From contig CM060342.1 in NCBI GenBank assembly GCA_030674155.1, positions 19,796,772 to 19,860,771 on the forward strand: 64,000 nucleotides of DNA, given 5' to 3'. Both the position numbers and the translations under genes were made by a program. Source of the DNA: Stramonita haemastoma (Eukaryota; Mollusca; Gastropoda; Neogastropoda; Muricidae). Positions 43,439-55,042 of this stretch are shown one piece after another; within the stretch, counting starts at the first letter, position 1, and each line of letters starts with the position of its first letter. Under the pieces are notes generated by a model. That model worked only from the letters and a program-made list of their open reading frames with translations. It did not search any database and was not told the DNA's origin.

Positions 43439-44264
43439 GTGAGGTTTTTTTTTTTCTTTTTGTTTCTTCTTTTTTCTTTTTTTTTTATTCCATTCCTTGA
43501 CAAGAGCTCCAAGATTCAGGTTCAAGGTTCAGGTTGAGGAACAGGTGAACCTTTTTTTTTTTTGTCTTGCTTCCTTTTCCTTTTTTGTGGGTTTTTTTTT
43601 TCCCCAGTCCTTGACTAGAGTTCCAAGGTTCACCAATTGGTAATGGTGATTTTTTTGTATGCGACTGCTTTTACCTACCATTAACCTTTTCTTTAAGGGG
43701 AACCCGTTATTGGGTAACCAACCAGCTATTAACCCTTCCCTGTGTATCACCCACTACTGGGTTACAGAAGCATACAAATGTGCAGTGCACATGTACTGGG
43801 AAAGAGGGGTTCTCTCTCTTGATGTTGGGGTAGTGTTGAGGTAGCTGAATTCCATCTATGGGGATTTAAAAGAAATATATAAATACAAGATGGAGATAGC
43901 TCATCACATCATCCTTTTAATTCCTCTAGCATCTTTGTTGTTGTTGCTGTTTGTAGTTTTTAGGGGCAAAATTTGTGTATTTAACTGTTCTGTAACTTTT
44001 TCCCCTGGGTTTTTTATCACCAGTTATCAATGGATCATTTTTAGTTGTTTTTTTTTAAAGGGGGGGGGGGGGGGGGGGGGGGGGATATGTTTCTATGAGT
44101 ATTTCATAATAAATATTATAGTTTATTTTGAAATTTGGATTTTGTTTTGCCTCAAACACATTGACATACTACACATGAATTTTGGACCATAATTGTATAT
44201 GGTACATGCATTTTAATATTGATGGATGGTTATTGCACACCAATTTTTTTGGTTAATTTAAAGG

Positions 44265-44395
44265 TCTACTCAAAAAGGTGGATATGGTTTTAGCCTCTCT
44301 GCAAGACATTCTGCTCACTTTTGTACATTGGACCTGGGTCATCTTGTCCAAAGGACTTTGAGAGGAGTGGAGTCAGCACCAGTGTTAATTCCAGG
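44265..44395 (-). mobile_element. SINE fragment
   Basis: Counterpart of 9064-9186: body in reverse, ending at the GGAATTAACACTGGTGCTGA link. Confidence 0.7.
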
Positions 44396-44396
44396 G

Positions 44397-44686
44397 CAAG
44401 GGGGTGGGATAGCCTAGTGGCCAGAGTTTTGTGCTCATGATCTGATTGTTCAGGATCAAGCCACCATGGAGGTGCCTGTTTTAGGGAAATTTCCTCTGGA
44501 ATTAACATCAGTACTGACTCCACTCCCCTTAAAGTCCTTTGGATGAGGCTATAAACCGAGATGGACAGTGTTAAATATTTGAAAGGATTGGGATGTGTTG
44601 GTTTTGAACCTGAAGTTGAAAGTTACTGAAACTGAATGAGGTGACAGCTCTAATATGGCTTTTGTGGTCGGTAGGGCAGTAAATAA

Positions 44687-44761
<75 letters not shown>

Positions 44762-44960
44762 CATTATTATTATTAATTTATTTTTTAAAATCATTATAAT
44801 CAAGATCCTGTGTGTGAACACACGCAGAACATCTTGGGCACACGTTAAAAACTTGTTCTGCCTCTTGGAAGAGTAGGCCATTTCATGCTGGTAGGAACAG
44901 ATGGCGAAATTTTATAAAAACGCATGCTTGCAGGTGTTGTGGTTAGACACCATCCCAGAA
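44397..44960 (+). mobile_element. SINE, head type A, with ATT microsatellite
   Basis: Head GGATAGCCTAGTGGCCAGAG, body split by an (ATT)n tract at 44687-44775, tail CAGGTGTTGTGGTTAGACAC. The left counterpart has a far shorter ATT tract. Confidence 0.8.
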
Positions 44961-45530
44961 ATCGGAACGTGGTTATGCTAATGGTGGGTAAAAACGATGG
45001 CATACGCTAAATCTCAAATTGGTGAGCCTCAGCACTCTAGCCCAGAAACAGGGGCAAGAGATCACCTCAAACAGACACATGAGTGGAGATGGAAAGGCAT
45101 GAACTTTGCTTACTTTACTCTGTTACCTTTGTTGTAGTATTAATGAAAATACTCAAGATAACTGTATTTCTACATCATATTTTGCTGCTGCTAAAAAAAA
45201 AACAAAAAAAAAAACTTGCAACATAATTAAAACATTGATATGTGTACTATAATCACAATATCAGTATGGTACATACTGTGTTGGAATTGAACATTTTTGT
45301 TGTTTTTTCGCTTTAACAGCCTTCCACCTTAAGTGACATTGGACGATAAATGAATGGTTTTGTATTGATGATGATGTATGTGCTTTATGAGAGAATATAA
45401 CCCCTAAACCGGCAATGCAAGGTAAACAAAATTTTTTTTTTTTTAAACTTTGCTTTTTAAAAATTTCTAAACAATCTACCATTCTTTTTTCACATACATA
45501 TTTCACGTCAGTGTTGTGTGTTTTCTACAG

Positions 45531-45673
45531 AAATGACGCAGTGGGTCGACAGGAGTCAGCGTGCTGTTAAGGGGAGATGACTGCTAGGTTGGTGGCTGGG
45601 AGACTGGCAGGTGATGGTGGTTGGAGAGGGACGAGCCATCCCCCTCATGGCCCCCCACAAGCCCAACAGAGAG
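45531..45673 (+). pseudogene. Phosphatase exon 3, stop and indels (right)
   Basis: Acceptor TTCTACAG|AAATGA and donor GAG|GTGCGG. The 5' half reads SGSTGVSVLLRGD and the 3' half QVMVVGEGRAIPLMAPHKPN, both clear PP2C blocks. The second codon is TGA where the left copy has TGG. Three small indels lie around GATGACTGCTAGGTTGGTGG, where the VGWLGD motif should be. Total length is 143, one short of a whole number of codons. The QVMV-KPNRE end joins exon 4 DERRR as in PPM1E/F. Confidence 0.8.
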
Positions 45674-46034
45674 GTGCGGCTGCTGCTCTGTCTGTACTTC
45701 AGGCAGTGTCCTTTCTGGTTTGGCCAGGAATTGTAAAAGTGTGTTTTCAGCTGTTGCTGTTCTTTGTTGTACGTGGGTGTTTTTGCTTCATGTGGTTGTG
45801 TTCTTTTTTGTGGACTGGTGAATTCAGCCTGAAAGGAACACTTTTTAAATTTTACTTAGGTGAAAATTTTTTTTTAAAGTAAAAAATCATTTTTTCCCTC
45901 GGCTGCATCTCTGATGATGAGGTTTTTGCGTATGTGACTGTCCCCCCCCCCCACCTATTCAGGTAGCTGCATTCTAATTCAGGGAAGGTGTCTAAACATG
46001 CCACTTGTGTGCATGCACTGTTTAAAAAAAATTC

Positions 46035-46283
46035 TCATCCATTCCTATTGGCATGAAATGGCCTACTCTTTTGAAAGGTGGGACAGGTTTTAACATGTGC
46101 ACAAGATGTTCTGTATGCGTTTGCACACAGGGCCTGGGTTTATTGTCTCATCTGAAGGACTTTGACATTCAGTTCATTTTTTTTTTCATCAAACCGGGAA
46201 GAAAGGGTGAGACTGGGAATCAAACCCAGAACCTCACAGTTTACATGTTAGACAGGGGAATGTCTTAAACCATCCTCCCACTT
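46035..46283 (-). mobile_element. SINE, head type B
   Basis: Counterpart of 11110-11345: head GTGGGAGGATGGTTTAAGAC, B box GGTTTGATTCCCAG, body in reverse. Confidence 0.85.
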
Positions 46284-46379
46284 TTCTCCTGAAATGTGAA
46301 CAAAGTTGATAATGTTGCACAAGAAAAAGCTGTAACATATATTACATATGTGTGATCGACTCTCAAGGTAACAATCCAA

Positions 46380-46506
46380 GAGGAGGCCATTGTGTGCTGG
46401 TGGGAACAGATAACAAGATTTGCAAAACTGCATACACATCGGGACTGGATGTAAAAAAGCACACAAATGCTTACTCCATTATCCTCGATATTTAAGAATA
46501 AATAAA
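46380..46506 (+). mobile_element. SINE 3' half
   Basis: GAGGCCATTGTGTGCTGGTG, GGGACTGGATGTAAAAAAGC, TATCCTCGATATTTAAGAAT and an AATAAATAAAT end. Confidence 0.8.
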
Positions 46507-46622
46507 TAAATTTTAAAAAACCAACCTCATTTGATTTGGTTAAAAAGGATGGGTTGGACTTAACAGGATCCAAAATACATACATGTATATAATCTGTTGA
46601 TGTTGTTGTTTGACAATTTGAG

Positions 46623-46719
46623 GATGAGAGGAGACGTGTTGAGGAGCTGGGAGGGTTTGTGACCAACGCCTTTGGGGTTTGGCGCGTCAATGGCAGTGTG
46701 GCTGTGTCTCGGGCAATAG
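46623..46719 (+). CDS. Phosphatase exon 4a (intact version), right
   Basis: 97 bp, phase 0 in and phase 1 out, encoding [13 protein letters not shown] then [19 protein letters not shown]. The acceptor reads TTTGAG rather than TTTCAG. This is a weaker polypyrimidine end than in exons 4b and 4c, but it still has AG. The donor ATAG|GTTAGT is shared by all versions. It is the only one of the three right-hand versions with an unaltered protein reading. Confidence 0.82.
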
Positions 46720-46812
46720 GTTAGTTGGTGTCCTTGGATTTCTTTCCCCCCCTCCCCCTTTTTTTTCTTTCCCCCAGTTTTATGGGAAAGTATAGTGTGT
46801 GTGTGTGTATGT

Positions 46813-46884
<72 letters not shown>

Positions 46885-46978
46885 ATCTATTTTTTAATTT
46901 CATTTATTCTTTTATATCGAGGATTATGGATTAAGGACTCATGGGCTTTTTTACATCCATTACCCGTATGTATGCATA

Positions 46979-47052
<74 letters not shown>
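46720..47052. repeat. (GT)n microsatellites flanking a SINE tail
   Basis: GT tracts at 46796-46880 and 46980-47052. Between them (46899-46980) is a minus-strand SINE tail (TATAAAAGAATAAATGAAAT end). The LINE fragment starts in the second tract. Confidence 0.85.
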
Positions 47053-47054
<2 letters not shown>

Positions 47055-49544
47055 CTTCTTCTTCTTCTCATTGTTTTAATGTCCATTCACTACAAGGTGA
47101 TTTAGACAATGGTACATTCACTGAAAAGGGACTGATAGGAAAAGGTGAAAGGATGAAGAATGTAATGGATGATGATAAGTTATAAAAATTTCATTTATAG
47201 TAACTGACATACTGGTGACTGGTAAATACTTTCTGCAACTGATACTAGGACATGCAACTCAGGATCATACAGAACACTTTGGATATTTCCATATTTTTTT
47301 CTGAAATCTATCCCTTTGCTTTTATACGAGGCAATGAGCACAGGGTAATCAAACAATATATGATGGACTGATATAATAGCAGAACAAATGCAGAAAACAT
47401 TTTTTGAATATTTAGGTTTCCAAGCATTTAGACGTAATTTATGATTATAATTTCTATATTTCGTGGGCAAACACAAACAATTTAAGTGAAATCTAAAAAA
47501 CTTTGAATATTAGAGTTTGCAAGAATTGAAATAATTTCAAATGAAGATAGCATAGACTTGTACTGTTAATCATTATGTCACTTGTACATTCTGAAGCACT
47601 GCGTTTTGTCAGAGAATCTGCCAACTCGTTCCAGTAAAGACCGCAATGTGATGGCACCCAGCAAAATTTTATCCCAATACCTTTAGAAACAAGAGAATGC
47701 ACAAGGAACTTGATTTAAAAAATAACATAATTTCTCAATTTAGAGTCCTAATGTTTTTAAGCCAGTAAAAACCGATTTTGAATCAACACAAAAAAAACGA
47801 CATTGTAAATCGGAACTTGATTTAAAAGATAACATCATTTCTCAATTTAGAGTCCTAATGTTTTAAAGCCAGTAAAACTGATTTTGAATCAACACAAAAA
47901 AACGACATTGTAAATCGCAACAGAAATATTTGAAAGACAATTTAGTGCCATAAAAATTGCGAACAATTCAGAAGTGAATATTGTAAAACCTTTTGCAATA
48001 CAAAAAGATCTTTTTACTTTTAAGTCGGGTATAATGAATGCAGCCCCGCACATGCCTGATTCTAAGACAGATCCATCCGTGTATACTTTCAAGTGGTTTA
48101 AATACTGACGACAGTTTATATAATTTTGAACCTCAGTTGTCAGTAAGTTTTGATTAGTGTCCTTTTTTGTTTTCTGTGTAGTTAATATCAAAATTTACAT
48201 ATTTATGTTCCCATGGTGGAATTTGGGAGAACTGCTGGTAAAACTGGGACGCTTGATATATCAATATCATTTTCCTTCATAAGGTTCTTCAGTATAAATT
48301 TCTTATGGGCTGCAAAAAAGAGATATCCCTAGCTCTTTTTGGATAATCCTTTGATTGATAAATATTTCATCGCGAACAGAATTCGAAATAGCAAGACTTC
48401 AAATGACATATTTAGAGACAGATATTTTTCTTTGCTCAGATAGGGGAAGTAAATGAGCTTCTGTGTAAGTTTTTAGTGTACTGGCATGAATCGTAACTCC
48501 TAGCGCTATTTTGATTGCTTTGCTATCCACACTTTGCAGCTTTTTTAAAAGATAATTTGGAGCAGAAAAATACACTTCTTGACCAAAATGAGTTAAGACC
48601 GAATTAATGAAACAGCAAGATGCATGAGTGTTTTAGTATCCTGACTCCACGGCTGAGCACTCATAATCTTTAAGAAGTTTAATCGTTTCCTGGCTTTTAA
48701 AATCAAAATTTTCAATATGCATTTTCCAGTTAAACTTGCTAGTTAAATTGACTCCCAAGAATTAGACATCTTGTTTGTATTGAAGTGTGGCCCCATTAAT
48801 TAAGTGTTAATAACGGTAGTGTTGGGTTTTTTTTTCCTATTGTTTAAAAAGAACAAGTTTTTTTTCTCCAGATAACTCCAATCCATTCTCTTTCATGTAA
48901 TTACTAAGTTTATTCAGTTCAACCTGATAAATCTTTTGAACACATTTTATCACTCTACTTTTCATATTCTTTTTAAGAGAAGTGTTAATCCCACATGGCA
49001 ATGTCATCTGCTTATTGAACAATAGTCGTAATTTTTGATAACGCCTGTGGCAGATTATAAATTAAAATAGAGAATAATATTGGTGCCAGAATTGCTCCCT
49101 GTGATATCCCCATATCAACAGATTTAAAGTCTGAATATACACTGTTTACTTTGGTACAGATTGATCTTTCAGACAGAAAATCTTTTAAGTATTGAAACAT
49201 CATGCCACTATCGCCAATATTTTTCAATTTGTATAGTAACCTCATATGCCAAACCCTGTCGTATGCTTTCCTTACATAAAAAAAAGTAGCTAGAGTACTC
49301 TTTCGTTTGGAAAACTGCTTTTTAATATCATGGGTTAACTTTACTAGGTGATCAGTTTGTACATCTCCCTCTTCGAAAACCAGCCTGGTTTATAGGAATT
49401 ACTTTGTTTTTTTCACAATAATGTCAGACGTTTTTTGAACTATTTTTTCAAGTACTTTTCCAACATGAGAAGTGAAGGCAATTGGTCTGTAGCTGCTTAA
49501 TACTGATTGAGATTTGCCACTTTTAAGAACTGGGACTACAATCG

Positions 49545-49550
<6 letters not shown>
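47053..49550 (-). mobile_element. RNase H-bearing LINE fragment (I-group like)
   Basis: Minus-strand remnant. From 49550 downward: RT start (SIVVPVLKSGKSQ, SYRPIAF), GISQGAILAPILFS (about 49090-49130), then a RNase H domain (VYTDGSVLESG about 48060-48090; FCWVPSHCGLYWNELADSL about 47600-47670), then a C-terminal part and a 3' end of GAA repeats (47053-47065). RT plus RNase H points to the I group. It is 5' truncated within the RT, has many stops and frameshifts, and sits between two parts of a GT microsatellite. A 107-bp internal tandem copy lies at 47709-47922. Confidence 0.8.
47709..47922. repeat. 107-bp tandem duplication in the LINE fragment
   Basis: CTTGATTTAAAA recurs at 47709 and 47816, and the intervening sequence is near-identical (CTCAATTTAGAGTCCTAATG in both). 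It interrupts the RNase H region. Confidence 0.85.

Positions 49551-49590
<40 letters not shown>
49551..49590. repeat. (GT)n microsatellite
   Basis: The GT tract on the 5' side of the minus-strand LINE fragment; together with 46980-47052 it was probably the insertion target. Confidence 0.85.
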
Positions 49591-49597
<7 letters not shown>

Positions 49598-49914
49598 TGC
49601 GCACATAATTTCAAGGTAATTTCAAAGTCTCACCACAATCTGTAATTTTAGGTGGAAACAGAATTTGGTTTGGTTGTATTATTTTATAGTTTTATCATTT
49701 TGGTAAAACATCAAAAGTCATGATTTTGATTAGCTCCTTTTTGTATGAAGATATGCGCTGTTGTTTTTTTTAATGTAGCTTAGAAGAAAAAAAGAACTTG
49801 TTCCTCACGAGGTTCTTCAGTGGTGAGATTTTTGCATATGCAACCGTTTTCAACCACCATGAAGGTAGCCACATTGCATCATCAGGGATGGAGTCTATAC
49901 CTGACACATGTTAT

Positions 49915-50085
49915 CCATTTTCTACCAGCATGAAATGGCCTCGTACTCTTCTGAAAGGCAGAACAAAATGCCCTCAGTTTATAGTCTCATCTGAAGGACT
50001 TTAGGGGGAGCAGAGTCAGCACTGATGTTAACTCCAGGGTAAAATCCCCTAAAACAGCACCTCCATGACGGCTAAATCCTGAGTT
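49915..50085 (-). mobile_element. SINE fragment
   Basis: Body and GGAGTTAACATCAGTGCTGA link in reverse; the head region is degraded (CATGGAGGTGCTGTTTTAGG). Confidence 0.7.
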
Positions 50086-50094
50086 TAAAAAAAA

Positions 50095-50450
50095 CAACTT
50101 TTATAACGAAGATAATGGAATAAGCACATGTGTGTTTTTTTACATCCAGTTCCTGTGTGTATGCAGCTTTGTCAATTTTGTCTTCTGCTCCCACCAGCAC
50201 ACAATGGCCCACTCTTTTGAAAGTGGAACATGATTTAATGTGTGCGCAAGATGTTCTGTGTGCATTCGCACACAGGGCCTCAGTTTATAGTCTCATCTGA
50301 AGGACTTTTGGGGGGAATGGAGTCTGCACTGATGTTAACTCCAGGGGAAAATCCCCTTGAACGGGATTCAAACCCAGGTCGTCAGATTTGCGAGCACAAT
50401 GTTCTAACCACTAGGCTATCCTGTTTCCAGTAGGCTAACCACTAGGCTAT
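50095..50450 (-). mobile_element. Complete SINE, head type A
   Basis: Minus strand: head GGATAGCCTAGTGGTTAGAA, B box GGGTTTGAATCCCG, link GGAGTTAACATCAGTGCAGA, body, and type-1 tail (ATTATCTTCGTTATAAAAG). A second partial head copy (TAGCCTAGTGGTTAGCCTAC) follows at about 50430-50450. Confidence 0.85.
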
Positions 50451-50556
50451 CCCAAACCTCCAACCTTTTGATTTGGTTAAAAAGGATGGATTGGACTTAA
50501 CAGGATTAAAAAATACATGTATATAATCTGTTAATGTTGTTGTTTGACAATTTCAG

Positions 50557-50653
50557 GATGAGAGGAGACGTATTGAAGAGCTGGGAGGATTTTGTGACCA
50601 ACGCCTTTGGGTTTGGCGCGTCAATGGCAGTGTGGCTGTGTCTCAGGCAATAG
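50557..50653 (+). pseudogene. Phosphatase exon 4b (compensated frameshift)
   Basis: 97 bp with TTTCAG acceptor and ATAG|GTTAGT donor. One T is gained (GGATTTTGTG) and one G lost (TTTGGGTTTGG), so the frame shifts and returns. [13 protein letters not shown] becomes [26 protein letters not shown] follows, with SRAIG changed to SQAIG. Length and phase equal exon 4a. Confidence 0.75.
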
Positions 50654-50730
50654 GTTAGTTGGTGTCCTGGGATTTCTTCCTTCCTCCCGGCCTCCCCTTT
50701 TCTTTCCCCCAGTTTTATGGGAAGAAATAG

Positions 50731-50747
50731 TGTGTGTGTGTGTGTGT

Positions 50748-50785
<38 letters not shown>

Positions 50786-50792
50786 TGAGTGA

Positions 50793-50856
<64 letters not shown>

Positions 50857-50978
50857 CTATTTTTTAAATTTTATTTATCCTTTTATATCAAGGATAATGG
50901 ATTAAGGACTCATGGGCTTTTTTTTTTTACAAATAGTCCCCATATGTAGGGCACATCTGTGTGTGTGTGTGGTGTGTG

Positions 50979-51046
<68 letters not shown>

Positions 51047-51050
51047 CATA

Positions 51051-51086
<36 letters not shown>

Positions 51087-51115
51087 TGCGTGCGTGCGTG
51101 CGTGTGTGTGTACGT
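50731..51115. repeat. (GT)n microsatellites
   Basis: GT at 50731-50852 and 50958-51110, with a minus-strand SINE tail (TATAAAAGGATAAATAAAAT) between them. Confidence 0.9.
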
Positions 51116-51306
51116 AATTTCAAGGTAATTTCAAAATCTCATCACAATCTTAATTTTAGATGGGAAGAGAATTTGGTTTGGTTGGTTTTTTTTTTTTAGT
51201 TTTTATCATTTTGGTAAAACATCAAAAGTCATGATTTTGATTAGCTCCTTTTTGTATGAAGATATGCGCTGTTGTTTTTTTAATGTAGCTTAGAAGAAAA
51301 AAAGAA

Positions 51307-51950
<644 letters not shown>

Positions 51951-51974
51951 ATAACACCTGTAAGCATACGTTTT

Positions 51975-52235
51975 TGAAATTATGTGATCTGTTCCTACTG
52001 GCGCAAAAATTGCCTACTGTTCCTAAAAGGCGGAAAGATTTTTAACGTCTGTGCAAGATGTTTTGCATACATTCACACATGGGCCCTCAGTTTACAGTCT
52101 CATCTGGAAGAAGGACTTTGACATCCACTTTGATTTTTTCATCAAAACTGTGAAGAAAGGGTAGGCTGGGAATCAAACCCAGAACCTAGCGGTTTACTTG
52201 TTTGGCAGGTGAATGTCTTAACCATCCTGCCACCT
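51975..52235 (-). mobile_element. SINE, head type B
   Basis: Minus-strand head GTGGCAGGATGGTTAAGACA, B box GGTTTGATTCCCAG, linker and body; counterpart of 13225-13485. Confidence 0.82.
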
Positions 52236-52604
52236 TCCTTCTTAGAAATAAAATCTGAAAAAAACATTAAAAAATGTTTGAAAAGTATCAATCTATGAAA
52301 AAAAAACACCCCACCAGTTTGAGAAGAACACACTGTATACATGTATTAGATGTAATGACAGAGTAAAACAATGCCAAATAGATTCAGCCACACAGGACAA
52401 TGACTGTGTCTTTTTTCAAGTGAATGTCTCAACTGTCCTGCCACCTTACCTCTTGGAAATAAAACCTAATAAATAAAAAAAAATTAAATAAAATGTTTGA
52501 AAAGTATCAATCTATGAAAAAAGAAAAAAGTTTTAGAAAGTTGGTACTGAGATGTAATAACAGAGTAAAACAATGCAGAAATTAAAAAAACACCAAAAAA
52601 CAAT

Positions 52605-52880
52605 TTTGTCATCTGTTCCCACCACACACAATGGCCTACCCTTTTCGAAAAGCGGAACATAATTTAATGTGTGCACAAGATGTTCTGTGTGCATTCGCAC
52701 ACAGGGCCTCAGTTTATATTCGCATTCAAAGGACTTTTTGGGGAATGGAGTCTGCACTGATGTTAACTCCAGGGAGAAAATCCCTTGAACGGGATTCGAA
52801 CCTAGGTCATCAGATTGCGAGCACAATGTTCTAACCACTAGGCTATCCTGTTCCCGGTAGGCTAACCACTAGGCTATCCC
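52605..52880 (-). mobile_element. SINE, head type A
   Basis: Minus-strand head GGATAGCCTAGTGGTTAGAA, B box GGTTCGAATCC, link GGAGTTAACATCAGTGCAGA, body. The tail is cut off. Confidence 0.82.
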
Positions 52881-52987
52881 ATACCTCCAACCTCTTTTGA
52901 CTTGGTTAGAAAGGAGGGTTGGACTTAACAGGATCAAAAATACATACATGTATATAATCTGTCGTTGTTGTTGTTTGACAATTTCAG

Positions 52988-53060
52988 GATGAGAGGAGAC
53001 GTATTGAGGAGCTTGGGGTTTGGCGTGTCAATGGCAGCGTGGCTGTGTCTCGGGCAATAG
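52988..53060 (+). pseudogene. Phosphatase exon 4c (24-bp in-frame deletion)
   Basis: 73 bp with the same acceptor and donor. Lacks eight codons (GFVTNAFG or equivalent), giving [20 protein letters not shown] followed by SRAIG. Phase is preserved because 24 is divisible by 3. Confidence 0.8.
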
Positions 53061-53433
53061 GTTAGTTGGTGTCCTTGGATTTTTTTCCCTTCCCCTCTTT
53101 TCTTTTCCCCAGTTTTATGGGAAGGTATAGTTTGTGTGTGTGAGTGAGTGTGTGTGTGTGTGTGTGTTTTATTTTGTTTATTTATCATTTTATTTATTCT
53201 TTTATATTGAGGATAATAGAATAAGCACTCATGTGCTTTTTTACATCCAGTCCCCATGTTTGTGTTTTATTTTCTATTTTATTTATTTATTTTATTTTTA
53301 TTATTATTAAAAAAAAATTTTTACTCTATTTTATTTTGTTCATTTTTATCGAGGATAATGGAATAAGCACTCATTTGCTTTTTTTCATCCAGTCCCCATG
53401 TGTATGCAGTTTTGTAAAAAAAAAAAATTGTGG

Positions 53434-53471
<38 letters not shown>

Positions 53472-54518
53472 TTTCATTTAACATCTCGTCACAATCTGTT
53501 ATTTTAGATGGAAATACAGTTTGGTTTGGTTGTATTTTTAAAATTTTTGTCATTTTGGTCAAATATCAAAAGTCATTATTTTAATCATTTCCTTTTTGTA
53601 TGATGATATGCGTTAATTTTTTTTCTTCATAGGCACATTAAAAAAAAACAATGCATTTTGTTCCTCAGCTAGAGGTCCAAGGTATTACTAATGGTGAGAT
53701 TTTTGCATATGTAACTGTTCTCCCCCCTCCCCCCCTTACCATTTAGGTAGCTGCATTCTGACTTTGGAGATGGTGTTTGATCACAACACCTGTGTGCATA
53801 TGGTTTTGAAATGATATGATCTGTTCTTATGGGTACAAAATGGCCTACTCTTCCAAAAAGCAGAATGCATTTTTTAATGTGTGTGCAAGAAGAAATCTTG
53901 ACATTTAGAAAAACATTCGCACATGGGGCCTCAGTTTACAGCCTCTTCTGAAGGACTTTGACATCCAGGTCAGTTTTTTTTTTCATAAAAACTGGGAAGA
54001 AAGGGTGAGGCTGGGAATCAAACCCAGAACCTAGCAGTTAACTGTTTGACAAGTGAATGTCCATCCTGACACCTTCCTTCTTGGAAATAAAATCTGAAAA
54101 AAAATATTTAAAAATGTTTGAAAAGTATCAGTCTATGAAAAAAAAAACCCCAGTTTGAGAAGAACACACTGTATACAACATGTATTTGAGGTGTAATGAC
54201 TGAGTAAAGCAATGCCAAATAGATTCAGCCACACAGGACAATGACTGTGTCTTTTTTCAAGTGAATGTCTTAACTGTCCTGCCACCTTACCTCTTGGAAA
54301 GAAAATCTGATAAATAAAATATTTAAAAAATGTTTGAAAAGTATCAATCTATGGGAAAAAAAAAGTTTTGAGAAAAATATGTTGTATTGAGATGTAATGA
54401 CTGAAAAAAATAATGCAGAATAAAAAAACACACAAAAAAACAACAAAAAAAAAACAAAAAAAAAAAACAATGCGGAATAGATTGACCCCCACAGCTCAAT
54501 GCGGGTGTCTGTTTTCAG
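53061..54518. other. Intron 4 (right copy, last part)
   Basis: GT microsatellites (53135-53168, 53438-53470), two minus-strand SINE tails (about 53190-53260 and 53330-53410), the SINE at 53815-54085, and two copies of the AAAGTATCAATCTATG box. No exon. Confidence 0.6.
53815..54085 (-). mobile_element. SINE, head type B
   Basis: Third relative of 13225-13485: GGTTTGATTCCCAG B box, linker CTTTCTTCCCAGTTTTTATG, body with a small insertion (AGAAATCTTGACATTTAG). Confidence 0.8.
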
Positions 54519-54625
54519 GGGACATCCAGGAGAAACCCTTCCTGTGCAGCGTCGTGGGCCAGCCTGGAGAGCGGCGCTTCGTCGGTGGACCCTGCCGGTC
54601 TTTCCACATTGACACTGACAGAAGT
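54519..54625 (+). pseudogene. Phosphatase exon 5 start (right)
   Basis: TTTTCAG|GG GAC joins exon 4 to give AIGDIQEKPFLCS. After FLCS the family resemblance ends (VVGQPGERRFVGGPCRSF). The frame stays open further than on the left because GACTGAC is GACAGAA here. The true 3' border is unknown; GT dinucleotides just after FLCS (near 54553) are candidates. Confidence 0.55.
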
Positions 54626-54639
54626 GTCGCACAGTGGGC

Positions 54640-55042
54640 ACACTTTCACATAGGTCCTCCGCTCGCCACGCCACGACGCGACACGACGCCTGGCTGGCTT
54701 TTTTTAATCATCTTTATTTTTTCAAGGGTAACAGAGTAAGCATTTACATACTTTTTTTTTCGTCCGGCTCTTGCCCTGATTAGGGAATAGAAAAAGAAAA
54801 AAGGAGACCCTACCAAAATAGGAGAAAAGCCCAAAGCAAAGATTAAACAGAAAGCAACAAAAAGGAAAAACAACATCACCATCACCAAGAATAAAAATTC
54901 AACCTATGATTATAAAAAGGAGATAAGTATACATTCAACATATGTATAATCCCCAACGAGTACATGCAAACTTATTTAAGACAAAAGAGATAGATATGTA
55001 TTCAACAAACATAAAATCCCTAACCGACCAACATTCATGTCA
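54640..55042. other. Noncoding duplicated sequence
   Basis: Matches 14460-14875. Contains TTTTTCAAGGGTAACAGAGT and AT-rich DNA. No gene. Confidence 0.55.

Larger units (their letters stand above)
43439..45530. other. Intron 2 (right copy)
   Basis: Matches 8082-10619 without the left-only SINE. It contains a G run (44060-44084), the inverted SINE pair (44265-44960) and an ATT microsatellite (44687-44775). No exon seen. Confidence 0.6.
45674..46622. other. Intron 3 (right copy)
   Basis: Counterpart of 10755-12619 with fewer SINEs. Contains a C run near 45942 and SINEs at 46035-46283 and 46380-46506. Confidence 0.6.
49600..50556. other. Intron sequence preceding exon 4b
   Basis: Starts with a block resembling 12900-13100 (GAATTTGGTTTGGTTGTATT). 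It contains two minus-strand SINEs (49915-50085 and 50095-50450) and then the conserved run into exon 4b. No other exon. Confidence 0.55.
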
